Shown piece by piece: positions 7,913-15,608 of a stretch of DNA of 64,000 nt. A program made the position numbers and the translations under genes. Under the pieces are notes generated by a model, which saw only the letters and a program-made list of their open reading frames with translations, did no database searches and had not been told where the DNA came from. The stretch covers positions 1-64,000 of the forward strand of contig CAVXSI010000017.1 of NCBI GenBank assembly GCA_963764365.1, written 5' to 3'. Source of the stretch: VRUE01 sp963764365. Its GTDB lineage: Bacteria; Actinomycetota; Thermoleophilia; Solirubrobacterales; 70-9. The stretch's first letter is position 1; each line of letters starts with the position of its first letter.

Positions 7913-8090
7913 GACTTCGATGAAGGTCAAGCAGGGCCGCAAGGCCAAGTTCAAGACCCGCGAGTACAACCGCTGCCGCCGCTGCGGCCGGCCGCGCGGC
8001 TACTACCGTAAGTTCGGCCTCTGCCGGATCTGCCTGCGCGAGGCCGCCCACGAGGGCTACGTGCCCGGTATGACCAAGTCGAGCTGGTAG
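7905..8090 (+). CDS. rpsN: Ribosomal protein S14, zinc-binding type
   Basis: 61 residues, the short type Z S14. The zinc ligands CRRCGRP and CRICLRE (C-x2-C ... C-x2-C) are complete. It overlaps the end of rplE by 8 nt. Confidence 0.97.
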   Translation: MAKTSMKVKQGRKAKFKTREYNRCRRCGRPRGYYRKFGLCRICLREAAHEGYVPGMTKSSW

Positions 8091-8114
8091 GAAGCCAGGA
8101 GAACCGAGAAGATC

Positions 8115-8510
8115 ATGCTGAACGACCCGATAGCCGACTACCTCACCCGGATCCGCAACGCGATCGGCTCCGGCCACGACGCGGTGACGATCCCCGCCTC
8201 GCGGCTGAAGGAAGAGATGTCCCGCATCCTCAAGGAGCAGGGCTACATCGTCGATTTCGCGCGCAAGCCCGCCCGGGTCGGCGAGGAGATCGAGATCCGG
8301 CTCAAGTACACCGAGGACCGGCTGCCGGTGATCGCCGGGCTGGAGCGGATCTCCCGCCCCGGCCGGCGCCGCTACGTCGATCGCAAGCAGGTGCCGCGGG
8401 TCTACGGCGGCACCGGCACCGCGATCGTCAGCACCTCGGTCGGCGTGATGACCGGCCACGAGGCAAAGCAACGGGGAGTGGGCGGCGAGGTAGTCGCCTA
8501 CGTATGGTGA
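8115..8510 (+). CDS. rpsH: Ribosomal protein S8
   Basis: 131 residues; 16S rRNA assembly protein. It starts MLNDPIADYLTRIRNAI and ends with the conserved STSVGVMTGHEAKQRGVGGE core. In enteric bacteria S8 represses the spc operon through the rplE region; whether the element before rplE serves that role is unknown. Confidence 0.97.
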   Translation: MLNDPIADYLTRIRNAIGSGHDAVTIPASRLKEEMSRILKEQGYIVDFARKPARVGEEIEIRLKYTEDRLPVIAGLERISRPGRRRYVDRKQVPRVYGGTGTAIVSTSVGVMTGHEAKQRGVGGEVVAYVW

Positions 8511-8517
8511 GCCGAGC

Positions 8518-9051
8518 ATGAGCCGAATTGGACGCAAGCCGATTCCCGTGCCCGAGGCCGTCACGGTCGAGGTCGCCCCCGGGCGGGTCGCCGTCAAGGG
8601 CCCGAAGGGGGAGCTGGCGCAGACGTTTTCGGCCGCGATGACGGTCGCCCAGGACGACGGCACAGTGACCGTCTCGCGGCCGACCGATCGCGGCGAGCAC
8701 CGGGCCCTGCACGGGCTGACCCGCAGCCTGATCGCGAACATGGTCGAGGGGGTCACCGAGGGCTTTGAGAAGCGGCTGGAGATCCAGGGCGTCGGCTACC
8801 GCGCGGCGCTGAAAGGCAAGAGCCTGGAGATGGCGCTCGGCTACTCGCACCCGGTCTCGATCGAGGCGCCGGAGGGGATCGAGTTCGAGGTCCCGCAGCC
8901 GACCGAGGTGATCGTCCGCGGGATCGACAAGCAGCTGGTCGGCCAGGTCGCGGCGGACATCCGCAAGCGGCGCCCGCCGGAGCCCTACAAGGGCAAGGGC
9001 ATCCGCTACCGCGGCGAGCACGTGATGCGCAAGGTCGGGAAGCGAGCATGA
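8518..9051 (+). CDS. rplF: Ribosomal protein L6
   Basis: 177 residues, full length, with MSRIGRKPIPVPEAV at the start and RPPEPYKGKGIRY near the end. L6 lies by the factor-binding site. Its stop overlaps the rplR start by 4 nt (ATGA). Confidence 0.97.
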   Translation: MSRIGRKPIPVPEAVTVEVAPGRVAVKGPKGELAQTFSAAMTVAQDDGTVTVSRPTDRGEHRALHGLTRSLIANMVEGVTEGFEKRLEIQGVGYRAALKGKSLEMALGYSHPVSIEAPEGIEFEVPQPTEVIVRGIDKQLVGQVAADIRKRRPPEPYKGKGIRYRGEHVMRKVGKRA

Positions 9052-9401
9052 CCGTCCTGACCAAGCGCCAGGCGCGCCTGCGCCGACGCCGCCGCGTCCG
9101 CGCCCGGATCGTCGGCAGCGCCGGGCGGCCGCGCCTCTCCGTATACCGCTCCAACCGCGGCATCTTCGCCCAGCTGATCGACGACGGCGAGGGCCGCACC
9201 CTGGCCGCGGTCAACTGGATCGAGCCGGAGCTGCGCAAGCTCTCAGCTGCCGCGCAGGCGAAGCGGGCCGGCGAGCTGCTGGCCGAGCGGGCGAAGGCCG
9301 CCGGCGTCGAGAGCTGCGTCTTCGACCGCGGCGGCTACCGGTTCCACGGCAGGGTCAAGGCGCTCGCCGAAGGCGCGCGCGAGGGTGGTCTTAAATTCTG
9401 A
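9048..9401 (+). CDS. rplR: Ribosomal protein L18
   Basis: 117 residues; carries 5S rRNA into the 50S subunit. RLSVYRSNRGIFAQLIDD and the C-terminal FDRGGYRFHGRVKALAEGAREGGLKF are diagnostic. The stop TGA (9399-9401) overlaps the ATG of a 15-codon minicistron. Confidence 0.97.
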   Translation: MTVLTKRQARLRRRRRVRARIVGSAGRPRLSVYRSNRGIFAQLIDDGEGRTLAAVNWIEPELRKLSAAAQAKRAGELLAERAKAAGVESCVFDRGGYRFHGRVKALAEGAREGGLKF

Positions 9402-9448
9402 TGAGCGCCCGTTCGAACTTAGGTCCGCTACCTTCCCTGGCCGCATGA
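9401..9448 (+). CDS. 15-codon minicistron between rplR and rpsE
   Basis: ATG 9401 overlaps the rplR stop (TGATG) and the frame runs MSARSNLGPLPSLAA to TGA 9446-9448, which itself overlaps the rpsE ATG 9445 (ATGA). It contains a rare TTA leucine codon (9419). It may carry ribosomes from rplR to rpsE by stop-start coupling. The peptide is too short to judge by homology, so function is inference. Confidence 0.4.
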   Translation: MSARSNLGPLPSLAA

Positions 9449-10251
9449 AGGGCATGGACATGACCAATGTGGAGACGGTCTCCCCGCGGGGGCTCGATCT
9501 CCAGGAGCGGGTGATCGAGATCAACCGCGTCGCCAAGGTGGTCAAGGGCGGCCGGCGGTTCTCGTTCACCGCGCTGGTCGCCGTCGGCGACGAAGAGGGC
9601 GTCGTCGGGATCGGCTACGGCAAGGCCCGCGAGGTGCCGCTGGCGATCCAGAAGGCGGTCGAGAACGCACGCAAGAGCCTTATCCGGGTGCCGAAATACG
9701 GGCAGACCCTGACCCACAAAATCATCGGGCGCTACGGCGCCGGGCACGTGGTGCTGCGGCCGGCCAGTCCCGGCACCGGGGTCATCGCCGGCGGCGGGGT
9801 GCGGGCCGTGCTCGAGCTCGGCGGGGTGCGGGACGTGCTCACGAAGAGCATCGGGACGCAGAATCCGATCAACCTCGTGAAGGCGACGATGGACGGCCTG
9901 GTCCGGTTGCGGCGGCCTGAGGAGGTTGCTGAGCTGCGGGGGCTGACGGTGGCGCAGGTTTTGGGTGTCTCTAAGACGAATGGCGGGACGCCTGAGGGTT
10001 CAGAGCACGTGGCTGCGGGTCCTGTCGCAGGGGAGGGCACCTCCCCCTCGCAAGCAGCGGGGGAGGAACCCATCCCTACGCCTCCCGCAGAAGATGCGTC
10101 TAAAGCTGAGGAGGCCCTGGCCGGGGAGACGAGTGCGCCGGCCGCGGAGGAGAAAGCTGCTGAGGTCCCGGCCGAGGAGGCGACCGCCCCGGCGGAGGAG
10201 CCGAAAGCTGAGGCCCCGGCCGGGGAGACGAAAGCTGGTGAGGGGTCGTGA
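9445..10251 (+). CDS. rpsE: Ribosomal protein S5 with an acidic C-terminal extension
   Basis: 268 residues from ATG 9445. Residues ~12-175 are S5 (LQERVIEINRVAKVVKGGRR, GYGKAREVPLAIQKA, IIGRYGAGHVVLRPASPGTG), a fidelity protein of the 30S subunit. After about residue 185 comes an extension of ~80 residues rich in Ala, Glu and Pro, containing the repeat-encoded segment AAGPVAGEGTSPSQAAGEEP. Start choice is uncertain: ATG 9445, 9454 and 9460 are in frame, and GAAGGG at 9447-9452 would best serve 9460. ATG 9445 couples to the minicistron. Confidence 0.92.
   Translation: MKGMDMTNVETVSPRGLDLQERVIEINRVAKVVKGGRRFSFTALVAVGDEEGVVGIGYGKAREVPLAIQKAVENARKSLIRVPKYGQTLTHKIIGRYGAGHVVLRPASPGTGVIAGGGVRAVLELGGVRDVLTKSIGTQNPINLVKATMDGLVRLRRPEEVAELRGLTVAQVLGVSKTNGGTPEGSEHVAAGPVAGEGTSPSQAAGEEPIPTPPAEDASKAEEALAGETSAPAAEEKAAEVPAEEATAPAEEPKAEAPAGETKAGEGS
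10013..10090 (+). repeat. Family B palindromic element inside rpsE
   Basis: Outer arms CTGCGGG / CCCGCAG, internal loop TCCTGTCG / CGCCT, inner hairpin ACCTCCCCC..GGGGGAGG with a different loop. It is more diverged than the rpsQ and rplE copies, but the changes fall in paired positions on both sides. Read in the same frame as the other two. Confidence 0.78.
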
Positions 10252-10427
10252 GCGCGGTGAAGATCCGCCAGGTTCGGTCTGCCAACGGCTCCAATCCGAG
10301 CCAGAAAGCTACGCTGGCTGCACTTGGGCTCGGGCGGATCGGGAAAGCTGTGGAGCGTAAAGACAGTCCCCAGCTGAAGGGGCAGCTGCGGGTCGTCTCT
10401 CATCTGGTCGAGGTGGATGGTGGCTGA
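10248..10427 (+). CDS. rpmD: Ribosomal protein L30
   Basis: 59 residues from GTG 10248, which overlaps the rpsE stop (GTGA). The sequence KIRQVRSANGSNPSQKATLA, then LGLGRIGKAVE and VSHLVEV is a standard bacterial L30. It overlaps the rplO start by 11 nt. Confidence 0.95.
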   Translation: MSAVKIRQVRSANGSNPSQKATLAALGLGRIGKAVERKDSPQLKGQLRVVSHLVEVDGG

Positions 10428-10947
10428 GAAAGGCGCAAAAGCGAAAGGCGCCGCTCCGAGCGAGCGCTCGCAGGAGATCGGGCTTCACAACCTGTCGCCC
10501 AAGCCGGGGTCGCGGAAGCCGCGCAGGCGGGTCGGGCGTGGCGAGGGGTCCGGGCTTGGCAAGACCTCCGGCCGCGGGCACAAGGGCGCCGGGGCTCGGT
10601 CGGGCCGCAAGCGCAAGGCCGGCTACGAGGGCGGGCAGAATCCGATCCACATGCGGATGCGGAAGCTTCGCGGGCCGCACAAAAAGCAGTCGATGCCGTT
10701 CGAGAACTTCAGAACCTCGACCCAGCCGGTCAATGTCGGCGACCTCGAGGCGCGTTTCGACGCCGGTGCCGAGGTCAACCCGGGGTCGCTGAAGGAGAAG
10801 GGCCTGGCGACCCGCCGGGACCCCGTCAAGATCCTCGCCCGCGGCGAGATCTCGAAGCAGCTCGCCGTTCACGCGCACGCGTTCAGCGCGGCCGCCAAAG
10901 AGAAGATCGAGGCTGCCGGCGGGTCCTGTCACACTCTGGAGCCGTAA
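10417..10947 (+). CDS. rplO: Ribosomal protein L15
   Basis: 176 residues; late 50S assembly protein. L15 signatures include LHNLSPKPGSRKPRRRVGRG and RGHKGAGARSG. The start ATG 10417 lies inside the end of rpmD. The last base of the stop codon is the first of secY. Confidence 0.96.
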   Translation: MVAEKGAKAKGAAPSERSQEIGLHNLSPKPGSRKPRRRVGRGEGSGLGKTSGRGHKGAGARSGRKRKAGYEGGQNPIHMRMRKLRGPHKKQSMPFENFRTSTQPVNVGDLEARFDAGAEVNPGSLKEKGLATRRDPVKILARGEISKQLAVHAHAFSAAAKEKIEAAGGSCHTLEP

Positions 10948-12218
10948 TGCTCAGGACTATTGCGAACGCTTTCAGCGTCGCCGACATCCGCAAGAAGCTG
11001 GCGTTCACGGCGGCGATGCTGGCGCTCTACCGGCTCGGCGCCTACATCCCCGCGCCCGGGGTCGACGTCAACGCGGTCAAGGAACTCTCCCAGAACTTCG
11101 GCGGCAGCAACATCCTCGGCTTCCTCAACCTCTTCTCGGGCGGCGGCCTCTCGCGGCTCTCTCTCTTCGCACTGGGGATCATGCCCTACATCACCGCCTC
11201 GATCATCCTGCAGCTGCTGACGGTGGTCGTCCCCTCGCTGGAGAAACTGCAGAAAGAGGGCGAGGTCGGGCAGCAGAAGATCACCCAGTACACCCGCTAC
11301 CTGACCGTCGGGCTCGCCTTTGGCCAGTCCTTCGGCTACGTCTTCCTCTTTCGCTCCTTCGGCAGCACCGCCGGCAACAACTTTCTCGCCAACCTCGGCG
11401 GCGCGAAAATCTTCCTCATCGTGATCTGCCTGACCGCCGGCTGCACGCTGCTGATGTGGCTGGGCGAGCTGATCACGCAGCGGGGGATCGGCAACGGCAT
11501 CTCGCTGATGATCTTCGCCTCGATCGTCTCCCGCATTCCCAGCGGCCTGCAGGCCTGGTGGACCAACCCCGACCAGGTCTTCGTCGTGATGATGCCGTTC
11601 ATCGCGCTGGCGGTGATCGTCGCGATCGTCTTCGTCCAGGAGGGCCAGCGGCGGATCCCGGTCCAGTACGCGAAACGCGTCGTGGGGCGGAAAATGACCT
11701 CCGGCGGCTCGACCTACCTGCCGCTGCGGGTCAACATGGCGGGCGTCATCCCGGTCATCTTCGCCGCCTCGATCATGGCCTTTCCGCCGACGATCGGCCA
11801 GCTCCTCAACACCCCCGCGGCACTCGATTTCGCGGCCTTCTTCAGCCCCAACGGCTGGGCCTATGTGGCCGGCGAGGTGTTCTTCATCATCATCTTCACC
11901 TACTTCTACACCGCGGTCACCTTCAACCCGGTCGACCAGGCCGACAACCTGAAGAAATACGGCGGCTTCATCCCCGGCGTCCGTCCCGGGCGCCCGACCG
12001 CCGAGTACCTCGATCGGATCCTCTCGCGGCTGACCTTCCCCGGTGCCCTCTACCTGGGCGCGGTGGCGGCACTGCCGACGATCCTGATCAGCCAGACCTC
12101 GGCCAACTTCTTCTTCGGCGGGACCTCGATTCTGATCGTCATCGGCGTGGCGTTGGATACGGTCAAGCAGTTGGAGGCTCAATTGATGATGAGAAACTAC
12201 GAGGGCTTCCTCAAATAG
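10947..12218 (+). CDS. secY: Protein translocase subunit SecY
   Basis: 423 residues with about ten hydrophobic segments; the channel of the Sec translocon in the cytoplasmic membrane. Landmarks are GIMPYITASIILQLL, LGELITQRGIGNGISLMIF, RRIPVQYAKR and PGRPTAEYLDRIL. It is translationally coupled to rplO and sits in its usual spc-operon place before adk. Confidence 0.98.
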   Translation: MLRTIANAFSVADIRKKLAFTAAMLALYRLGAYIPAPGVDVNAVKELSQNFGGSNILGFLNLFSGGGLSRLSLFALGIMPYITASIILQLLTVVVPSLEKLQKEGEVGQQKITQYTRYLTVGLAFGQSFGYVFLFRSFGSTAGNNFLANLGGAKIFLIVICLTAGCTLLMWLGELITQRGIGNGISLMIFASIVSRIPSGLQAWWTNPDQVFVVMMPFIALAVIVAIVFVQEGQRRIPVQYAKRVVGRKMTSGGSTYLPLRVNMAGVIPVIFAASIMAFPPTIGQLLNTPAALDFAAFFSPNGWAYVAGEVFFIIIFTYFYTAVTFNPVDQADNLKKYGGFIPGVRPGRPTAEYLDRILSRLTFPGALYLGAVAALPTILISQTSANFFFGGTSILIVIGVALDTVKQLEAQLMMRNYEGFLK

Positions 12219-12477
12219 GACCTACTCGAACGCGGCCGCTGCAAACCGGCGCATTTGGACGGGCGAGCACACCCCGCGCGCGCACGGATGGCGCGTCTGA
12301 CGCTTCGCATCTCGGCGTCCTCGGGCTTGCCTTTGGCACCACCAAAGGCTGCGCCCTGCGTCCTTGATCTGCTCGGTCAGTCGCGCCCCCGCGCACGCCC
12401 GGGGTGGGCTCGACCATCCAGGGTCTTCAGTCTCGGTACCCCGGAGTCGCCACTCAACGCATAACCTCCAGGCTCGC
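12219..12477 (+). repeat. Structured palindromic element between secY and adk (family A copy)
   Basis: No gene is seen. Outer arms near GGGCGAGCACACCCCG (12280s) pair imperfectly with CGGGGTGGGCTCG (about 12400). An inner stem uses GGCGCGTCTGAC / GTCAGTCGCGCC. The core CTCGGCGTCCTCGGGC-hairpin GCCTTTGG / CCAAAGGC-GCCCTGCGTCCTTG at 12311-12366 is the same conserved motif as before rpsS and rplP, with two changed stem bases that still pair. Unlike those copies, it does not clearly hide a ribosome binding site. Confidence 0.65.
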
Positions 12478-13152
12478 ATGAATCAACTCAACCTCGTACT
12501 TCTTGGACCGCCCGGTAGTGGCAAGGGCACGCAGGGGGAGAGGCTGCAGGACGACCTGCGGCTGCCCTACTGGGCGACCGGCGACATCCTGCGGGCGGCG
12601 GTGCGCGATGAGACCGAGCTGGGCCAGGCGGCGAAGGAGTACATGGACCGCGGCGACCTGGTTCCCGACGAGGTGATCGTCGGGGCGATCGGCGAGCGGA
12701 TCGACTCCGAGGAGGCGGCCGACGGCTTCATCCTCGACGGCTTCCCGCGCACGGTGCCGCAGGCCGAGGCGCTGGCGGCGAAGCTCGACGAGCTCGGCCG
12801 CCGGCTGACAGCGGTGCTGCTGATCGACGCCGACGACGACGAGGTGATGCGGCGGCTGGGCGGGCGCCGCACCTGCGTCGAGAACGGCCACGTCTTCCAC
12901 GTCGACTTCAACCCGCCGGAGAAGGACGGCGTCTGCGACATCGACGGCAGCGAGTTGGTCGTGCGCGACGACGACAAGCCCGAGGTGATCGCCCACCGGC
13001 TCGGGACCTACCACGAGAAGACCGAGCCGCTGAGCGAGTTCTACGACCACAAGAGCCTGTTGCGACGGATCGACGGGTCGGCCGCGCCGGACGCGGTCGC
13101 CGACGAGCTGCGCCGCGTCCTGGCAACCCTGAAAATTGAAGAAAATATTTGA
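12478..13152 (+). CDS. adk: Adenylate kinase
   Basis: 224 residues. It converts ATP + AMP to 2 ADP. P-loop GPPGSGKGTQ at residues 9-18, AMP-binding TGDILRAAV, and DGFPRT are present. The LID region has C-VENG-H and GVCDID rather than four plain Cys, so zinc binding is uncertain. The start ATG 12478 fits the family N-terminus; no strong ribosome binding site is seen. Confidence 0.96.
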   Translation: MNQLNLVLLGPPGSGKGTQGERLQDDLRLPYWATGDILRAAVRDETELGQAAKEYMDRGDLVPDEVIVGAIGERIDSEEAADGFILDGFPRTVPQAEALAAKLDELGRRLTAVLLIDADDDEVMRRLGGRRTCVENGHVFHVDFNPPEKDGVCDIDGSELVVRDDDKPEVIAHRLGTYHEKTEPLSEFYDHKSLLRRIDGSAAPDAVADELRRVLATLKIEENI

Positions 13153-13166
13153 CGGCCGTGTACCGG

Positions 13167-13925
13167 ATGATCATCAGGAAGACCCCTGATCAGGTCGAGA
13201 AGATGGCCGCCTCGGGCGCGGTGCTGGCGCGCTGTCTGCGGATGCTCTCCGCGAAGGCGCGCGCCGGCGTCACCACCAAGGAGCTCGACACCGCGGCGGA
13301 GCGGTTCATCCGCTCGCAGGGCGCCGAGCCGGCCTTCAAGGGTTATCGCGGCTTCCCCGGCTCGATCTGCGCCTCGCCGAACTCGATGGTCGTGCACGGG
13401 ATCCCCGGCCCCTACGAGCTGCGGCGCGGCGACGTGCTCTCGGTCGACGTCGGGGTGGTCAAGGACGGCTGGGTCGCCGACGCGGCGATCACCCTGCCGA
13501 TCGGCGGCATCGACCCCGGCGCCCGCAAGCTGCTCGACGTGACCAGGGCGGCGCTGTTCGCCGGCGCCGAGCAGATGCGGCCGGGCAACCAACTCGGCGA
13601 CGTCTCGGCGGCGATCCAGCGCTCGGTCGAGATCGAGGGCCTGTCGATCATCCGCACTCTGGTCGGCCACGGGATCGGCCGCGACATGCACGAGGACCCG
13701 CAGGTGCCCAACTTCGGCGAGCCCGGCAAGGGCCCGGAGCTCGAGGTCGGCACCGTGCTGGCGATCGAGCCGATGGTCAACGCCGGCGGACCGCTGGTCC
13801 ACATGGGCGACGACGGCTGGGCCGTCTACTCCCAGGACGGCTCCCTCGCCGCCCACTTCGAGTTCACGATCGCGGTGACCGAGGACGGCCCGCGGATCCT
13901 GACTCCCTGGCACGAGGACGAGTAG
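13167..13925 (+). CDS. map: Methionine aminopeptidase type I
   Basis: 252 residues; removes the initiator Met. Metal ligands are visible in VDVGVVKDGWVADAA (Asp, Asp), GHGIGRDMHEDP (His), AIEPMV (Glu) and HFEFTIAVT (Glu). ATG 13167 (MIIRKTPDQVEKM) matches the usual N-terminus; GTG 13158 and TTG 13149, the latter overlapping the adk stop, are alternatives. Confidence 0.96.
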   Translation: MIIRKTPDQVEKMAASGAVLARCLRMLSAKARAGVTTKELDTAAERFIRSQGAEPAFKGYRGFPGSICASPNSMVVHGIPGPYELRRGDVLSVDVGVVKDGWVADAAITLPIGGIDPGARKLLDVTRAALFAGAEQMRPGNQLGDVSAAIQRSVEIEGLSIIRTLVGHGIGRDMHEDPQVPNFGEPGKGPELEVGTVLAIEPMVNAGGPLVHMGDDGWAVYSQDGSLAAHFEFTIAVTEDGPRILTPWHEDE

Positions 13926-14050
13926 TTCCCCAGCCGCCACCCGAAGCGCCCCCCTGCTATCTTTCCCGTTCGGCCCAGAGGGCCGTCTGTGCCTGCCTGT
14001 CCGACTCATGGGGCGGGCGGGAGTCCTGTAGTCGAGACGAATCCGGAGCG

Positions 14051-14164
14051 ATGAAGGTCCGAGCTTCCGTAAAGCCGATGTGCGAAAAGTGCAAGGTGAT
14101 CCGCCGCAATGGGGCGGTCCTGGTCATCTGCTCGAATCCCCGTCACAAGCAGCGGCAGGGTTAG
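14051..14164 (+). CDS. rpmJ: Ribosomal protein L36
   Basis: 37 residues, MKVRASVKPMCEKCKVIRR, with the zinc ligand pattern C-x2-C ... C ... H (CSNPRHKQRQG). infA, which often lies between map and rpmJ, is absent here. A weak -10 candidate TATCTT (13958-13963) lies upstream. Confidence 0.96.
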   Translation: MKVRASVKPMCEKCKVIRRNGAVLVICSNPRHKQRQG

Positions 14165-14167
14165 CCC

Positions 14168-14536
14168 GTGGCACGGATCGCGGGGGTCAACATCCCGGTA
14201 AACAAGCGGGCCGAAATCGGCCTCACCTACATCTTCGGCATCGGCCGCTCGACCGCGCGGGAAATCCTCGCGGAGGCGAAAGTCGAGCCCGACAGGCCGG
14301 TCAAGGACCTGACCGAGGACGAGGTGGTGCGCCTGCGCGAAGCCGTCGAGCGGCGCGAGGTCGAGGGCGACCTGCGGCGTGAGCGCTCGCAGGACGTGAA
14401 ACGGCTGATGGAGATCGGCTCCTACCGCGGCCTGCGCCACCGGCGCGGCCTCCCGGTGCGGGGCCAGCGGACGAAGACCAACGCGCGCGGCCGCAAGGGA
14501 CCGCGCCGGATGAGCGTCGCCGGCAGGCGCAAGTAG
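14168..14536 (+). CDS. rpsM: Ribosomal protein S13
   Basis: 122 residues, GTG start. MARIAGVNIPVNKRAEIGLTY and the C-terminal GLPVRGQRTKTNARGRKGPR are diagnostic. S13 contacts tRNA and the 50S subunit from the 30S head. Confidence 0.97.
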   Translation: MARIAGVNIPVNKRAEIGLTYIFGIGRSTAREILAEAKVEPDRPVKDLTEDEVVRLREAVERREVEGDLRRERSQDVKRLMEIGSYRGLRHRRGLPVRGQRTKTNARGRKGPRRMSVAGRRK

Positions 14537-14545
14537 GGAGCTGAC

Positions 14546-14947
14546 GTGGCTGCTGCGAAAAAACCCGCCAAAGGGCGCGCCCGGCGCCGGGCCAAAAAGA
14601 ACATCTCCTACGGCCAGGCGCACATCAAGACCTCCTTCAACAACACGATCGTCACCCTGACCGACACCCAGGGCAACGTGATCGCCTGGGAGTCGGCCGG
14701 CTCGGCCGGCTTCAAAGGCTCGCGCAAGTCGACCCCCTTCGCCGCCCAGGTGACCGCCGACGCGGCGGCCAAGAAAGGGAGGGAACACGGTCTGGAAAAG
14801 GTCGAGGTGTTCGCCAAGGGCGCCGGCTCGGGCCGCGAGACGGCGATCCGCTCACTGCAGGCCGCCGGGCTCGACGTGATCACCGTCAAGGACGTCTCCC
14901 CGCAGGCCCACAACGGCTGCCGACCGAAGAAGCGGAGGCGCGTCTAG
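14546..14947 (+). CDS. rpsK: Ribosomal protein S11
   Basis: 133 residues; lies at the mRNA exit (platform) of the 30S subunit. It has HIKTSFNNTIVTLTD and DVSPQAHNGCRPKKRRRV. The stop overlaps the GTG of rpsD. Confidence 0.97.
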   Translation: MAAAKKPAKGRARRRAKKNISYGQAHIKTSFNNTIVTLTDTQGNVIAWESAGSAGFKGSRKSTPFAAQVTADAAAKKGREHGLEKVEVFAKGAGSGRETAIRSLQAAGLDVITVKDVSPQAHNGCRPKKRRRV

Positions 14948-15567
14948 TGGCTCGCGACACCTCCGCCCAGTGCAAGCAGTGCCGCCGGGAGGGGCAGAAG
15001 CTCTTCCTCAAGGGCGAGCGCTGCTTCACCGACAAGTGCGGCGTCGAGCGCCGCTCCTACCCGCCCGGCGAGCACGGTCGCGGCCGGATGCGGCAGTCCG
15101 AGTACCGGGTGCAGCTGCGCGAGAAGCAGAAGACGCGCCGTTACTACCAGGTGCTGGAGAGCCAGTTCCGCGCCTACTACGACAAGGCCTCGCGCCAGGA
15201 CGGCGTCACCGGCGAGAACCTGCTGCGGCTGCTGGAGTCGCGGCTCGACAACGTCCTCGTCCGGCTCGGCTTCGCCGCCTCCCGGCGCCAGGCGCGCCAG
15301 CTGGTCCGCCACGGCCACTGGATGGTCAACGGCCGCCGCGTCGATGTCCCCTCTTACCAAGTGCGTCCCGAGGACGTGATCTCGATCAAGTCCGGCTCCG
15401 CCGCCACGGACACGATCCGCAAGGCGACCGAGTTGGTCTCGACCGTGCCGGCCTGGCTGCAGGCCGACCACGATTCGCTCACCGCCAAGGTCCTGCGCTA
15501 CCCGGAGCGCGCCGAGATCTCGGCGCCGGTGCAGGAGCAGCTGATCGTCGAGCTGTACTCCAAGTAG
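14947..15567 (+). CDS. rpsD: Ribosomal protein S4
   Basis: 206 residues; 16S rRNA assembly initiator. The zinc-finger form has CKQCRREGQKLFLKGERC and C-GVE. The S4 RNA-binding domain is LLRLLESRLDNVLVRLGFA. GTG start overlapping the rpsK stop. Confidence 0.97.
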   Translation: MARDTSAQCKQCRREGQKLFLKGERCFTDKCGVERRSYPPGEHGRGRMRQSEYRVQLREKQKTRRYYQVLESQFRAYYDKASRQDGVTGENLLRLLESRLDNVLVRLGFAASRRQARQLVRHGHWMVNGRRVDVPSYQVRPEDVISIKSGSAATDTIRKATELVSTVPAWLQADHDSLTAKVLRYPERAEISAPVQEQLIVELYSK

Positions 15568-15608
15568 TCCAGGCCCCCGATTTCTGAACACGCATACGCA
15601 AGGAACTC

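Noticed and set aside
13926..14050. Expected infA gene between map and rpmJ
   Set aside because: The 125 bp contain no S1-domain reading frame. infA must lie elsewhere in the genome.
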